Part shown: positions 35,406-49,010 of the stretch, piece by piece
Layout of the letters: each line of letters starts with the position of its first letter
How positions within the stretch are numbered: the stretch's first letter is position 1
Source of the DNA: Caprimulgus europaeus
Taxonomy: Eukaryota > Chordata > Aves > Caprimulgiformes > Caprimulgidae
Reading direction: 5' to 3'
Assembly (NCBI GenBank): GCA_907165065.1
Contig: OU015527.1
Coordinates: 17,807,686 to 17,871,685, forward strand
DNA: 64,000 bases
Program-made: the position numbers and the translations under genes
Notes under the pieces: model-generated
What the model saw: only the letters and a program-made list of their open reading frames with translations
What the model was told of the DNA's origin: nothing
Database searches by the model: none

Positions 35406-38400
35406 TTTCCATCTTTTTCTCTTGCTTACTCTTTTGTCCTACTCTCCCCCAGACTAAAAAATTATTTAAAGGCAGAGGGCTAGATCCTGTACACTACCTT
35501 TAAGAATCTTGTATGTAGGGATGTGGGCACAAGTGGTTTTAAGAACATTTTCCCTATAAAATCTCAAAAGCAAATTTATATTTACAAATCATCCCTTTTT
35601 CATGAAGAGAAAATGTTTAGTGGCTGGAAATCAAGCTTATATTGTGTTGTACAAATTAAGGTTGTTTCATAATGTTGCCATAGAGTAAAAACATTATTGA
35701 AAATTAGAATAATTTCTCATTCTGTTCTGCTTGAATCAGCATACCTTTCCTGCTATTAGTTCTTTATCTGTTACTTCAACATCTCTTAAAATGGCTTCTC
35801 ACCTTCAACATAATCAGTTCCTCTGCAGTTCTCCTTCCTCCTTTGCAGATTCTCTGTTTGCTCTTACATTTCCAGTCTCTGATAACCACTCCCACCTGAC
35901 TGTTGTCCAGTGCCAAAAACCTTTGCATCAATGTCGAAAATTACTGGTGAACATAGGCAAAGAGATTTTTTCAAAGATGTGGGTTAATTAATGGAGAAAT
36001 TGCACTGAAATGGTTTTTCAATAAAGAAAATCCTGAGGAGAGAAGAATGGAGCAATAATTTTCTGTGTGTTATATTTTCATAGAAACTTGAATGTCTTTA
36101 GATAAATTTTGCCTGGAATTTTTAAAACAGTAGACTTCACTTCTGGCTGAGGGCTGATGACCAGCAGAGATGGAGTACTGGTGCAGCTCCAGCCCTGAGT
36201 GGAAATTCCAGAATTTCTGCAAAGAGGACTATGATTACCAAATATATATATATCTACAGTGAAATTACTGACTGTCAAGCTCATGGTGCTAGAGAAATTC
36301 CCCAAAGAGAGGCAGGGTCTTAACCTGCCATTTTAGCTGCGACCTGCATCCTGAACTAAAACTTGTGCAAAGCATAATCAGTTGCTACACATACTCTCCC
36401 CATCCAGGCTATCACATAGGGAACAGACTTTTCCTTTGGCTCCGAAGAAACATTTGCCCAGAAATCTACTGAATAAAGTGTCCACTGGCACTTCAGATAA
36501 TAAAAAATCAGATCTGCTGTGCATAAGTGAACACTGAAAAATTCTCATCAAAAGCAATTAGAGCTAGATTCAAACCAGTTTTTCTCCCTCCTCTGCTTTT
36601 TTCTCTCTCTTTTTTTTTTTAAAAAAAAGAAAAAACTTAAAATATTTCTTTTTTAATCCCAGGGGCCTAATCCCTTTCTCACAAAAACTAGTTTCATGGC
36701 ATCGAGCCTCTTCTGAGTGTCTTCAGATCTATATCAGTGTAAACAATATTTTTCACCTTATCAATTCAGTGATAGCAGTCTTCTCTCACGCTGGACCTTG
36801 TGTAGAGTAAATTGTCATCCAGACATTGGACAATGTGCAATCTGCAAGGATAGGATGGTGGGAAAGAGAGACAGAATGAGGACTGACCTGTAGAAGACCA
36901 GAAACAGAATTAAGACAGAAGGGATCATGGTGGAGTTTCTATTAAAGTGGGGTTTTTTTCTAAATTTTCATCTTTGTGTTTTGATAATGAAATGGACTGG
37001 AAAGTCTTTTTGAATACAGGAAAAAAAAATTTCACTGGAACATGCTTTGAAAAAAAAAATCCATAAAAGAACATAAAAATAACTTGTTAGTCATTACACA
37101 CCCATCCAGCATATAAGACATTCAAATAAGTTCAATCAAGCCAATTTGCATACAGTGAACACAAAAAGGGCACGCAGTTTACACATTTTATTGTAAAATA
37201 AAGCACTTCTCATGTCAGCATTCCAAGACTTTAAAAGCAAAGTTCTGTATGCAGTGAGTATTTCACAGAGAAGACTGTAGGATAGATAGTATTCACAAAA
37301 TCCGTTTTATTTAAATTGCTACTTTCTTCAGCAATAAATATGTCTAGAATAGATGCTGACAAGTGGAAATTATTTTAAAAACTCTGCATGAATTCAACAT
37401 AGTCACAGCTATGCTGCTGTAATTTCAATATCCTATTATATCTTTGCTACATAAATACCTTATATTTACCCCAAACCGCAATTTCAAATGAGAAGCTCTA
37501 CCTTTTATTTTATCCCTTTTGACTGGAGTAAAACTTCACCTCAAGAGAGACTGAAGGATCTGTCTTTATACATGGGTAAAAACCCTGCACAGAGCAAAAT
37601 TACTCAATACAGCTAGTGTTATATATTTCCACACAAAACCAGGCAACTTTGCTTTTGGAAGGATTTGGTGGAGACCTTAATTCTCAGTTTCTCCCTTCTT
37701 TCTACCTCATGACATTCTACTTAGTTTTACTTCTTCCAAGTCCCCTTTCAAAATTCCTTGCATTATTGGTCCTTATTCTACCAAATCCATGTTCCAGTCC
37801 TATTTTTTTTTTTCCCCCTCCTTGGCTCCTTAGCTTATTCAAAGCTTAAATAATTTGATTTCAATTGAGGCTATTTTCTCCTTCGTCTGGACTGGGACAA
37901 GCCTCCGTCAAAGAGTACAGAGGAGAGCCAAGCAGGCAGTATGGAGGCTGGCAGCAGGAGGGACACACTGCTCTGCCCTGGGTACTAAGGATTCTTTTTG
38001 GTGACTCAAGTCTCAAAGTAGCCTGGATATCTGAAATTCCAAATTTTAACAGCTTTAGAATTTCTTTAAATTAAAGAACATTCTTGCAATGACAGAAACA
38101 GGCACAGCTGTGAAGCAAGGACTAGTCCTCAGCCTTGTAATGATCTATTGCTCCAAATGCTGCCTTTCTAAATCAAAAGCTGTGCAGACAGGCTTAATCT
38201 CTCCCTAAATCCCATCCCAGAAATGAAAGAACCATAAGACTGCAAGCATTTGGAAAACTGAGCCTGAATGGAAAAACGCTTGGAAAGTTATAAACAAATT
38301 ACAATAAAGCTTTAGAGCAGAAGTACATTGTAAAGCAGGACTACATGATTTTGTTATTAACATCCTCTCCCACAGATGAAGCCCATACTGCTTAATAGTG

Positions 38401-38458
38401 TTTATATATTTTCAGTACATTTACGAACCAACTTCAGGTTAAGGTCTTGCATCCTAGG
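35406..38458. other. Unique AT-rich DNA, no gene seen
   Basis: No known protein or transposon was recognised. Pyrimidine-rich patches lie at about 35730-35900 and 37680-37830, and a T11/A8 inverted run at 36610-36635. Confidence 0.5.
36610..36635. repeat. T11 directly followed by A8GA6 (self-complementary)
   Basis: A T-run abuts an A-run, so the tract can fold on itself. No element body is attached. Confidence 0.85.
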
Positions 38459-39235
38459 AAAATCACAGAACAGAAGCAGAGAATAACTCTGGTGGGGAGG
38501 AAGCTCAGGAGGTGTCCAGTCTAACATGTTGCTCACAGCAGCATCAGCTATGGGGTCAGATCAGGCTCCCCAGGAATGGAAGAAGCCTCTGCCAGCACTC
38601 AACTGTTGTCCTGGGGAAAGGTTTCCTTATGGCCAGTCCCAGCCTCTCATGTCCCTCATCCTCCTCCTGTGCCCTGCTAAGAAGGGCAGAGCTCTAGCTT
38701 CCCACCAGCTCCTCACAGGTACTTGAGGCTGCTGTTAGGTGCCCCTGGAACTGCCCCTTCTCCAGGCTGAACCAGCCCTGGTCCTCCAGTCTCTCCTCAC
38801 AGGGCAAATGCCCTAACCCTAACCTCCTCTGTAGCTCTCTGCTAAGCTCACTCTGGTTTATTGATGTCTTTCTTGTACTAGGGGCCCCTAAACTGAATCC
38901 ACTATATAGATATAGTTTAGAGAGTGCTAAAAATAGAGAGAGAATCCCACCAGTCACTGACTGGATATTTCTGTTTAAATAGTCCTGGGTGTGAATGACC
39001 TTCGTACTTGCCCAAGCACACTGCTGGCTTACACTCAACTTGCTGCTACCAGAACCCTTGGGAGCTTTCCCTCAGAGACGTTCCCCAATCAGACAGTCAC
39101 AGCAAGAGGTTATTCCTTCCCATGGCAGGCATTCACATCTGTCCTTGTTGAATTTCAGGAGGTTCCTGTTGGCCTATTCCTGTATCTTGTTAAGTCTTTA
39201 TGAAAATTCTTCAGAGGCATTCTCAAAGATTTTGC
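38459..39235 (-). mobile_element. Old, diverged CR1 copy
   Basis: The plus strand begins with a degraded terminal repeat (AATCACAGAACAGAAG). It then follows reverse-complemented CR1 ORF2 order: GTGCCCTGCTAAGAAG, CTTCTCCAGGCTGAACCAGCC (38758-38778), a CTCTCCTCACAGGGC block, GATGTCTTTCTTGTACTAGGG, AAGCACACTGCTGGCTTA and CTTGTTGAATTTCAGGAGGTT (39144-39164). The last corresponds to the KFNK motif region. Divergence and small indels are greater than in the copies at 1880, 14924 and 41280. Confidence 0.8.
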
Positions 39236-39663
39236 CCTATAACTATTACCACTTTCAAAAAAGGATCTTATGCTCATAAATCATAATGAAAAATCACAGG
39301 AAAATCTCATCAAAAAGACAATTTTAAAGGGATAATGCAATATATAAATACACAAGACAGTGGATGCAATGGTCAAAGTGGGGAATAGGGCGTAACGTGA
39401 TGCATTACCATTAGCATTCCTTTTTCAGGTAAAATGTTGTATTCAGGAAATGGCTGCAATCTGGATGCCTGAATATGTTGGGACCTGTTGCCTGACTGAC
39501 CAAAAAGGTAAGGAAGTAAGGAGACAGTATGTCTTGCCCCTAGTGATTTATAATGGGTTCTCAGGTGAAAGGGCCCAGGTGTGATGACCAGTACTAATTG
39601 GGTGTTGTGTGGGCCAGACAGCTTCTCTTGGTAGAGGGACTTGAAACTTGGTCTCCTCTTACA
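39236..39663. other. Unique DNA between CR1 and LTR
   Basis: No gene or recognised repeat in these 430 bases. Part of 39580-39663 could belong to the LTR-like repeat that follows, since its left boundary is unclear. Confidence 0.4.
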
Positions 39664-40366
<703 letters not shown>

Positions 40367-41279
40367 ATGTGGCTGATCATCCCAGTTTGTCCTCCTGCAA
40401 CAGTGCCTCCAGACATCAGTTACATTTGGATAATACCACTATCCTGCCCCTCACCCCAACTTAAACGCTAAAGTTGTTCACAGTGGTGTTAGTAAATATT
40501 GTCATGAAAAATGAAGATCCAGGAATTCTGACAATGACCCAAGTGGTTTACCTCATGAATCCTGCAGCAAAGTGAATGAGAGTTTGTGTTGAAAACCAGA
40601 TACATGACAGTAATTAGGGTTACTGCCAGGATGCTGCTTAGAACTGTTTCCCTCCAAAACATTTAAAAATCTAGACAATTCTATGTCTGGGAACCCTAAG
40701 TACTTCAGCATGTCAGCCTTTTTATAAACCTCCCCAGGCTATTTTCAACAGCTTATTCAGCTGTGCTGATCAACAAAAGTGATGTACAGTTTTAAGATAT
40801 CTCAACTATTTGGCGTGTTATATCAAAAAGAACCATCAAGCTGAGCTTTTAGTATCTAGCCAGTGTGTTTTATTTTGCAATGAATTGGATCATTAAAGAA
40901 ACAAAGCTTTGTGTGGTAGTGGAGCTGGTGAGCCCAGGAACAATCATATGAATTTCTGACTTTTGCCATCACCTCTCTCTACACAGTGTTCAGCTACTCT
41001 GTGCCATTTTCCATACCCAAAAAAGGTGTAACAGCATGAACTATTGTATTATTGAAAAATAAGAGCCTAGTTCAGCTTCTAGTGAAGTTAACAGCTATGC
41101 TTTTGCTCATTTTTACCAGGTTGAGCCAAATTTAAAGACTTTGAACCTGACTGAGAACCATGCTGTGGCAGCATCGCTATAGTGTCTATTCATACAGAAA
41201 GTGGGTAATTTTCCCTTCTGACTGCAAAATAGGCTGCTGTAACGTTTCTACATGATCTCCTCCTGTAGATAGAGACATA
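40367..41279. other. Unique DNA, no gene seen
   Basis: Just over 900 bases between the LTR and a CR1 copy, with no recognised coding or repeat sequence. Confidence 0.5.
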
Positions 41280-43550
41280 AATCATAGAATCATAGAATGC
41301 TTAGGATTCGAACAGAACTTAAAGGTCATCTAGTTCCAAATCCCCTGCCATCAGCAGGGACACCCCTCACTAGACCAGGTTGCTCAAAGCCTCATCCAAC
41401 CTGGCCTTCAACACTTTCAGGGATGGGGCATCCACAGGTTCTCTGGGCAACCTGGGCCAGTGTCTGACCACCCTCACAGTCAAGAATTTCTTCCTAATAT
41501 CTAACCTAAACCTCCCCTCTTCCAGTTTAAAGCCATTTCCCCTTGTTCTGTCATTAACTGCCCTTGTAAAAAGTCCCTCCCCAGCTTTCCTGTAGCTCCT
41601 TCAGGTACTGGAAGGCCGCTATAAGATGTCCTCGGAGCCGTCTCTTCTCCAGGCTGAACAGCCCCAACTCTCTCAGCCTGTCCTCATAGCAGAGGTGCTC
41701 CAGCCCTCAGATCATCCTCGTGGCCTCCTCTGGACTCACTCTAACTGGTTCATGTCTTTCTTGTGTTGGGGGCTCCAGGACTGGACACAGTACTCCAGGT
41801 GGGGCCTTACAAGAGCAGAGTAGAGGGGGAAAATCACCTCCCTCGATCTGCTGGCCACGCTTCTCTTGATGCAGCCCAGGATACGGTTGGCCTTCTGGGC
41901 TGCAAGTACACATTGCCGGCTCATGTTGAGCTTCTCGTCCACCACCACTCCCAAGTCCTTCTCTTCAGAGCTGGCCTCAAGCCACTCATCACCCATCCTG
42001 TATTTATGTTTGGGATTGCCCCGACCCTGGTTCAGGACCTTGGACTTGGCCTTGTTGAACTTCATGAGGTTAGCACAGCTCCACCTCTCAATCCTGTCAA
42101 GGTCCCTCTGGATGGCATCCGGTTCTTCCAGTGTGTCAACTGCACCACACAGCTTGGTGTCATCAGCAAACTTGCTGAGGGTGCACTCAGTCCCACTGTC
42201 CATGCCACTGACAAAGATATTGAACAGCACCGGCCCCAATACCAACCCCTGAGGGACACCACTGTCACCAGTTTCCACTCGGACATTGAGCTGTTGACCA
42301 CAACTTTTGTGTGACCATCCAGCCAGTTCCTTATCCATTGAGTGGTCCATCCATCAAACCCACATGTTTCCAATTTAGAGACAAGGATGTCATGTGGGAC
42401 AGCGTCAAATGCCTTGCACAACTCCAGGTAGATGACATCAGTTGCTTTACCCTTATCCACCAATGTTGTGACCTCATCAAAAAAGGCCACTGATTGGTCA
42501 GGCACGATTTGCCCTTGGTGAAGCCATGCTGGTTGTCACCAATCACCCTCTCATTCTCCATGTGCCTTAGCATAGTTTCTAGAAGTAACTGCTCCCTGAT
42601 CTTGCCTGGCACTGAGGTGACACTGACCAGCCTGTAGTTCCCTCAGTCTTCCTTGTTTCCCTTGTTAAAAATGGGGGTTGTGTTCCCCTTTTTCCAGTCT
42701 GCAGGAATTTCACCAGACTGCCACGACTTCTCAAATATGATGGATAATGGCTTCACAACTTCATCTGCCAGTTCCCTCAGGACCCACGGATGCATCCCAT
42801 AAGGTCCCATGGACTTGTGCCCCTTCAGGTTCCTTAGGTGCTCCCAAACCTGATCTTCACCTACAGTGGGCGGCTTTTCATTCTCTCAGACCCTTCCTTT
42901 GCTATCTATGACCTGGGCGGTGTGGAGCCCTTGCCAGTGAAGACTGAGGCAAAAAAATCATTGAGCACCTCAGTGTTCTCAGTGTCCCGGGTGAGCAGGT
43001 CTCCTATTGGTGTCTGGAGAGGGCCCACATTGTCCATACTTTTCCTTTTCTCCTTGATGTACCTATAGAAGCCTTTTTTGTTGCCCTTGACATCTCTGGA
43101 CAAATTTAATTCTGTAGGGGCCTTGGCTTTCCTAACCTGATCCCTGGCCACTTGGGCAATTTCTCTGCATTCCTCCCAGGTAATCAATCCTTCCCTCAAT
43201 GCTCTGTAGGCTTCTTTTTTGATAGTAAGTTTGTTCAGGATCTTCCTGTCCATCCATGCCGACCTCCTGCTGGTTTTGCCCGCCTTCCTCTTTGTTGGGA
43301 TTCACCACTCCTGGACTTGGAAGAGGAGATCTTTGAGTATAAGACAGCTGTCTTCAGTCCTCTTCACTCCAGGAATTCACCTCATGGTACCTGACCAAGC
43401 AGATCTCTGAAGCAGTTAAAACCTGCTCTCCAGTCCAAGGTGGTGAGCTTACAGTGCACCTTCCTCACTGCCCTAAGGATCTCAAATTCCACCATTTCAT
43501 GGTCGTTGCAGCCAAGGCTGCCCAAGACCTTCACACTCCCCACCAAATAC
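41280..43550 (-). mobile_element. CR1 LINE copy, longest in the window (subfamily B)
   Basis: The 3' terminal repeat ATCATAGAATCATAGAATGC lies at 41281-41300. The copy runs continuously through the ORF2 C-terminus, RT thumb, palm and fingers and the linker towards the endonuclease, ending near 43550 in the block reading CATTTCATGGTCGTTGCAG (about 43494-43512). At about 2.27 kb it is half of a full CR1. It is the same subfamily as the copy at 14924 and better preserved. Confidence 0.96.
41370..43300 (-). pseudogene. CR1 ORF2 remnant (linker plus reverse transcriptase), inactive
   Basis: Minus-strand pieces in order are: 42906-43253, the linker (TWEECREIAQVARDQVRKAK, GNKKGFYRYIKEKRK, EVLNDFFASVF); 42331-42612, RT fingers ([14 protein letters not shown]); 42062-42505, the start of the palm ([31 protein letters not shown]); and 41736-42350, the rest of the palm with [16 protein letters not shown], the intact catalytic box FADD (42159-42170), the KFNKAK motif and the C-terminal [18 protein letters not shown]. 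The protein ends ..ALSNLV-stop at 41370. Frame changes between these pieces and a frameshift near the [12 protein letters not shown] motif make it non-functional. It is nevertheless the best-preserved RT in the window. Confidence 0.93.
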
Positions 43551-44073
43551 CACTAAATAACAGACAAAGAAGAGAGGATAATGAGTGAGACACAGATGTC
43601 CCTGTGTCTGGTGGTCTACAGAAATCTCATCTGAGGCCATGCATAGTTCTGAGAAGCCTAAGGTTGCATTCCTGAGTATCTTAGAGTAAAAGAGAGTAGG
43701 CAGAAATTGTCACCGTGACCTTTAGAGTTGCCAAGAGCAATCAAGATCCTAAAAAAAAGGCATCATCAGTATTTTGTGTGCTTTTGCTGAGAAGAAATTT
43801 CTTAGTAGAAATCCACTGTTAGTAGCACATGTACTATATAAGCCCAAGGGAATAATAATTCCTACATTTAGTAGAAGCTTACTCTGCTTCAAAAATCAGT
43901 AAGAGAAGGTAATTCTATTTAACAGAGGCTGCAGCTTGTAAACAAAGTCATAGAGTAGTCCACAAATTAGAAATATCTGGGAAAAGAGAACATACTTAAC
44001 ACAAATTCAACAGCCTTCTTTGTAGCAGCAGTCAATATTTTATTTGAGAGGAAAAAAAGCCCCTAGATTCTAA

Positions 44074-44466
44074 TTATTAGGGTCCCATTTTATTTTTTTC
44101 CCCTCTTACTGCCAGTGGGTTGGCATAGCCATCTCCAAGAGCTCTGACAATACTTATGCTGTGAGCAACCCTTCCCCACTTCACTGCATGATGATCCTCA
44201 GCCAGGTTGTCAAACAAATTATTTCTCTGGGTAACAATGTGAAAGGCAGCTGCCGTGAGCGTGGAGGTCAGACAAAGGAGGCCACGGATGCAACAGCACC
44301 TGCCTTTTGCATGCAAAGGCGGAGCAAATTAGAACATTTGTCGCCTAGGAATAGAGCGGCAGTACCATGTCTGATGGCTTCACAAGCAGAATTTTCATCA
44401 TGTGCATGGGTATATCTTTTCAAATCTAGAGCAAGGAACAGATGTTTCATCAAAAGACACATTTAA
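44074..44466 (+). other. Exon-like open block behind a splice-acceptor-like sequence
   Basis: A polypyrimidine run (44089-44108) leads to CTGCCAG (44109-44115), which resembles a 3' splice site. The frame that follows stays open from the TAA at 44071 to the stop at 44464-44466, 130 codons in all, starting WVGIAISKSS after the AG. Six CpG lie within 106 bases (44253-44358). The minus strand is also largely open. I do not recognise the product, no domain or signal peptide is visible, and a stretch this long can arise by chance in stop-poor sequence. A conserved non-coding element is an equally good reading. Confidence 0.25.
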
Positions 44467-46849
44467 AATAAAGATAATTATGCAGTAAGAAGCTTAATTA
44501 CATAGGATTATTCAGGTCCACTTAATTGCTTGACAGTCTGAGAGCCTCCCATGCATTTGTGACAGAAGTACCCTTCTCTTTCTGGGTTACCAAACTGCCA
44601 TGGCTTCAGGAAAAATGCAGTTGTTTTAGTAATTCAGCTAATATTAATTTCTGATTTTCAGCTACAAGGAGGAAATATAAGCATTCTTATCAAGCAATAA
44701 AATATTTCTTTATTCCTATAGGCATTTCTTTTTCTTCCATAAAGCAATAATAACCTGAACTACAAAAATAAAAGTAAAACTTAATGCTATTTTCACAGTA
44801 TACTCAGTAAAAGATTAATCATACTTAGATATGATTTAGCTTAACAAAATAAATTACCTGTGGTCCCGCTGCCCACAGATGCTTGCACATCTCTAGTTTT
44901 TAGAAGTTTGTTACAACTTTTTCATGTATGCATACAAAAATGGCCTTTAACCTAACTGCAATGGGTCAATCTCTTTCCCTACAAGCAAAAATTCTAATAC
45001 TCTAAAAATATATATTTACGGAAATAGAATATCGTCTTTGTTTTCGCTTAAACAACGTAGTATGCACTATGTGTAGCTATTCTGAGAGGTTGCATTATCA
45101 CAGGAGTTACTGAGCTGATCATACTAATACATTTCACAGAAAAATAATGATTTCTGTGAACTTCTACTGGCAGACTTTCAGTGTGACTCTGTTGAGCTCT
45201 GGTTGCTTACCAGCTGCAGAACTTGGATTCAGCACCAGTTCAAAATACAAAATTATGAAGGCATGTGAACCCGGCTGAAGGAGAAACTTCTGTATTTACA
45301 GAGTCCATATCATGCAGCTGAGGGTTTTAAAGAACACCCAGCACCAGCTCGCGTGTTTTTTACTCTATACAACTCCAGGAAATAGTTCAAAAGATTTTAT
45401 GTAGAGTTTTGAAATTAAATTGCATCCCTCCCTCCAGCCCTACATGTGTTAGTTTTCCACACTTAACACATTTCTTGATCAGGTACTGTAGAGAACTAGC
45501 AAAACCAAGCACAGAGTTTATATTTAAGGGGTATAAATGTGATATTGAAAGTGTGAGCACTAAAATGATATCCTACTTTTCATCAAAGAAAACACTAAAA
45601 TATTTTAGTCTGTCAAGCTATTGCAGACTTTTCTTACATGGACAAACTGGGAATGGTTTCATTGTGCATTACTAGAAAATAAAATATGCAGAAGAATTAA
45701 CTTTATAAGGAGTTAAATCTTGTCATTTACAAAAAACCCTTAGTTCAGTGTAAGCCGCTAAATGTAACTTAAAGCTTGGGAAAAATGATTACCCTATTAT
45801 GGTTCCATTCACATTCACAAAGTTGGGGTCATTTTAAACTGCTGCTATGTTTTGGAAGGCTGCCCAGAAAACTTTGGTGTGAAAAATCTGCTGAATGCCT
45901 TTGTGCTACATTAGCTAACAGTATTTAAGGTCAATAACGCAGGTGTGAACTTTCTCCCATTCAAGTTCTTTGTAAAAACTGAAAAAACCTTTGTGGACTT
46001 TTTCCTAAAGCTCTGTTCAAAAGTGGCTTTTTCTCAAGCCTTTAAGAAGAAGAAACAATGAGGGGAGAATGAGGAAAGGCTGGCATTTTGCTGTTATCGG
46101 GAGAAAACATGAGAGAGGTGCTAATAAACCTTAAACCAAGAATATAGATTTTACATTAGTTTCAGTGCAGCAATTTAGCTTTTATAAACATGTACCAACA
46201 CCAAGTGCAACTTGCCAAGCAAATCATAGGAACTTAGGCTACTTTCCACACTAATGGTGTCAAGGTACACTGAATGTTTCACCCTTGCTGCTGAAAAGTG
46301 ACATTAGAATCTTTTGGTGAAGCACGTCCAAGTTCTTAGCTCTGCAGCAGTTATCGTGTGCTAGGGTGACACTATGACTGATCACACTCAAGCACTGCCT
46401 CTGTCTTTGTAAATGGGCTTTCAGGTATAATGGAAATGTTTAGTTCAAAGCAGCATATACATTGCACATGTTATTAATGGCTGAAACAGATGCCTCCATC
46501 TAGTGAAAGGGCTTGTTTTTATATAAAGCAAATCCTCCTGTAAATCTGGATCTTTCATTTGGTTGCATATCAATTTGAAGGATACTAACATGAATAACCC
46601 TTTCTACCTTGCCTTCTATTACAGAAGCATTTAAATTTTTAATTTGTGTTTCATATAAAAAATTTATATACAGCTACACACATTTTATTACCTATTTTTT
46701 TATGGCTCCGTTTGTTTCTGTTGTAAATTGCAGTTTCTTAATCACTGCTAAGCATAAAATACCCTATCAGTAAATTATTCCCACAATAAAATACATGATC
46801 TGTTCTACAAATTATGGTTATTAATTTCAGGACAGAAATGTTGCATTTA

Positions 46850-47115
46850 TATGTGGTTTATGTTCAATTAACACATGGCTGCATTAATGCAAAGTGTCAG
46901 CATAGAATTGAACCAGAGACTAAATGAAAATGAAGTACCCTAAAAAGGAATTACTGCCTTTGCTAAACAGAGTAAAAGCCAATTTATTTGGGAGTTTGCT
47001 CGTACAGTACCATCTGAGATATTCATGAGCAATTCCAAGAGCAGAGATGATGTTTCCAAAAGGAAATTATCTGATTGCTTTACCTTTTTATGTGCCTTTT
47101 GTGGAAAGAACTGTG
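46850..47115. promoter_or_regulatory. Candidate conserved non-coding block
   Basis: The block contains GTTCAATTAACACATGGC, GCTGCATTAATGCAAAGTG (palindromic GCATTAATGC core, near 46881) and GATATTCATGAGCAATTCC, with even composition. No coding frame. An inference from texture. Confidence 0.27.
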
Positions 47116-47616
47116 TCTCTATGCACATGATAGATCAATGATTCTAAAGCTGGAGCAGCTGCAGTTCACGAAAACCAGATTATTAGCAAGGGGAAGATAC
47201 CTTTAGAAAGAAGTCACCCATTTCTTTCATTAATTATAAACAAGCCTATTTCCTAAGGCTCAGGCAGCTCATGAGAGAAAAGCGTGGCCATGGTGGAAAC
47301 AATGACTATGATATTTTAGATGAAAAACATAACAGTAATTTTGTTTGTCGGATACAATTTTATTAGATGTGCAAAACTCTGTAAACAACTAAAAGGAGCA
47401 GAAGATAACAGTTCAAAATTAAAATACTGAATTAGCCTCTTTTGAGAAGAGTAAGGTCTTATATAACAAAATTGCTTATATGTTTTGAATTTGAATGCTG
47501 TAAGGGTTAAAATTAGCCCTGACTTGCAAACCAAGTGGACTAGAATTATTTTCTTTGAACATATGGTGTATCTCACTTCTGATTTCTGCTCTCTCAACCT
47601 GTATGGATTGCAATGC

Positions 47617-47634
47617 TTTTTTTTTTTTTTTTTT
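47617..47634. repeat. Poly-T tract (T18)
   Basis: Eighteen consecutive T with no adjoining element body. Confidence 0.9.
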
Positions 47635-48809
47635 GCCCTTGAATAAATATTTGAGTAGTTGTAAAATATTTCCACTGAAAAGTAGGTTAGCATCATTAAA
47701 CAGCTCCTGGATTGCATCATTACTAAAATCTATTTAATATAGGAGAACACATTTTGAGTTAAGTGTCCTCTTTTTTGTAAAATATGGAGTTGTACAAGTT
47801 TAGGAATAACCCCATAGAGGTTGCTTGGAAAACCTCCCAAGATCTTTTGGAGTCATTAAATTTCATTGTGTGGGTTTTACATTAGAACTTGTTTATTTGT
47901 AGAGGAATTTAAAGAGTCCAGCTGGCACAAAATCACTTTTTAAAACTGGCACCGTGGTCCTGAATAAACTGTGTAAACTCCCTCTGAGATTTACATTTCA
48001 TTCATGTGGATTACATCTGCTTTATCCCACTGCCCCAAAGCATGTGAGCTCCCCCTCATCTCAAGGGAGCTCTGGAGGAAAAAATCAGTATGAGGCTTCC
48101 TTAGTCTCATTTCTCCTATTTTGCTTCATGTCAGCAGCAAGGTGAAAGGCAGGATTTGCTCCATCACAAAACAAAATTTCAGGACACAATTCTGTAGCTG
48201 GAGAGCTGCTGTGTAGATCTTGTACACTGGGCAACACTGCTGGCCCATTTCTTGTTAATTCCTCTCAGCTGGGCTTTGCCACACAGTCTTTACTTGGCAA
48301 CCTCTGTGTAAAGAAAGGAAAGATGGAAAAAGGAAGAAAACAACACCCTGCTTCCCCCAGAAACCAGGCAAACCTTCACCAACACAGTAGTACAGACCCT
48401 TAGCATGGGGTAGTCTGGGTTCTTTGCATGGCTCATCAGTAAAGTCTGGAAAGCTGTAGTAGAAATAGAAAAATTTCCCCCATCTCCTTTTTCTTTCTTT
48501 TGAGCTTTATCAACATCCATGTTTGAATGAATGAACTTAATTTGTACACTTTGTTGTGTTGCTAATCCAAGCATTTCATGTAAACCCAGCTGGGTTCACC
48601 TTGCTGAAGAAATCAAGCAGCTTGCACTATTACACAGTTACAAACCACGGAGGAATATCTGTTATTACATAGTTTCTGGTTATTACTAGAAAACATAGTT
48701 ACTTTGGTTTCCTAATGCTAAAAAGGTGTTTTCTGCAGTGTTCCATTTTCACTTGTAAAAGTCAGTGGAGATCTGGACAACAACTTGTTTATGTATTCCA
48801 TATAAAGAC

Positions 48810-49010
48810 TTTTTTTTCTTTTTTTTTTTTCTTTTCTAGATTACTTCGTCATATGAAGAAAGCTAAGATGCTAAGAACATGGCCAACCCCGGCAGCCAGG
48901 ACACAGAAGAAAAACCCACTGAAATATCCCATTTGTTTATAGATAGTCCTTCAGGAAGGAGTAGGCTGCAAAATAATTTTGCCTTCCAGAGACTGCTATC
49001 AGCTACCTGA
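48810..49010 (+). other. Exon-like signal: strong acceptor, then ATG in good context
   Basis: A 29-base pyrimidine tract ends in TTTTCTAG (48832-48839), a textbook-like 3' splice site. Forty bases later ATG (48879) sits in a favourable context (A at -3, G at +4). An in-frame stop lies upstream after the acceptor, so this ATG would be the true start. The frame reads MANPGSQDTEEKPTEISHLF and continues to a stop at 49008-49010, 43 codons in all. No strong splice donor is visible before the stop. I do not recognise the protein. It could be a second exon carrying a start codon, a small-protein ORF, or chance. Confidence 0.22.

Noticed and set aside
38811..38824. Telomere-like CCCTAACCCTAACC
   Set aside because: Only two units, and it lies within an old CR1 copy where a related sequence is expected. 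Not an interstitial telomere.
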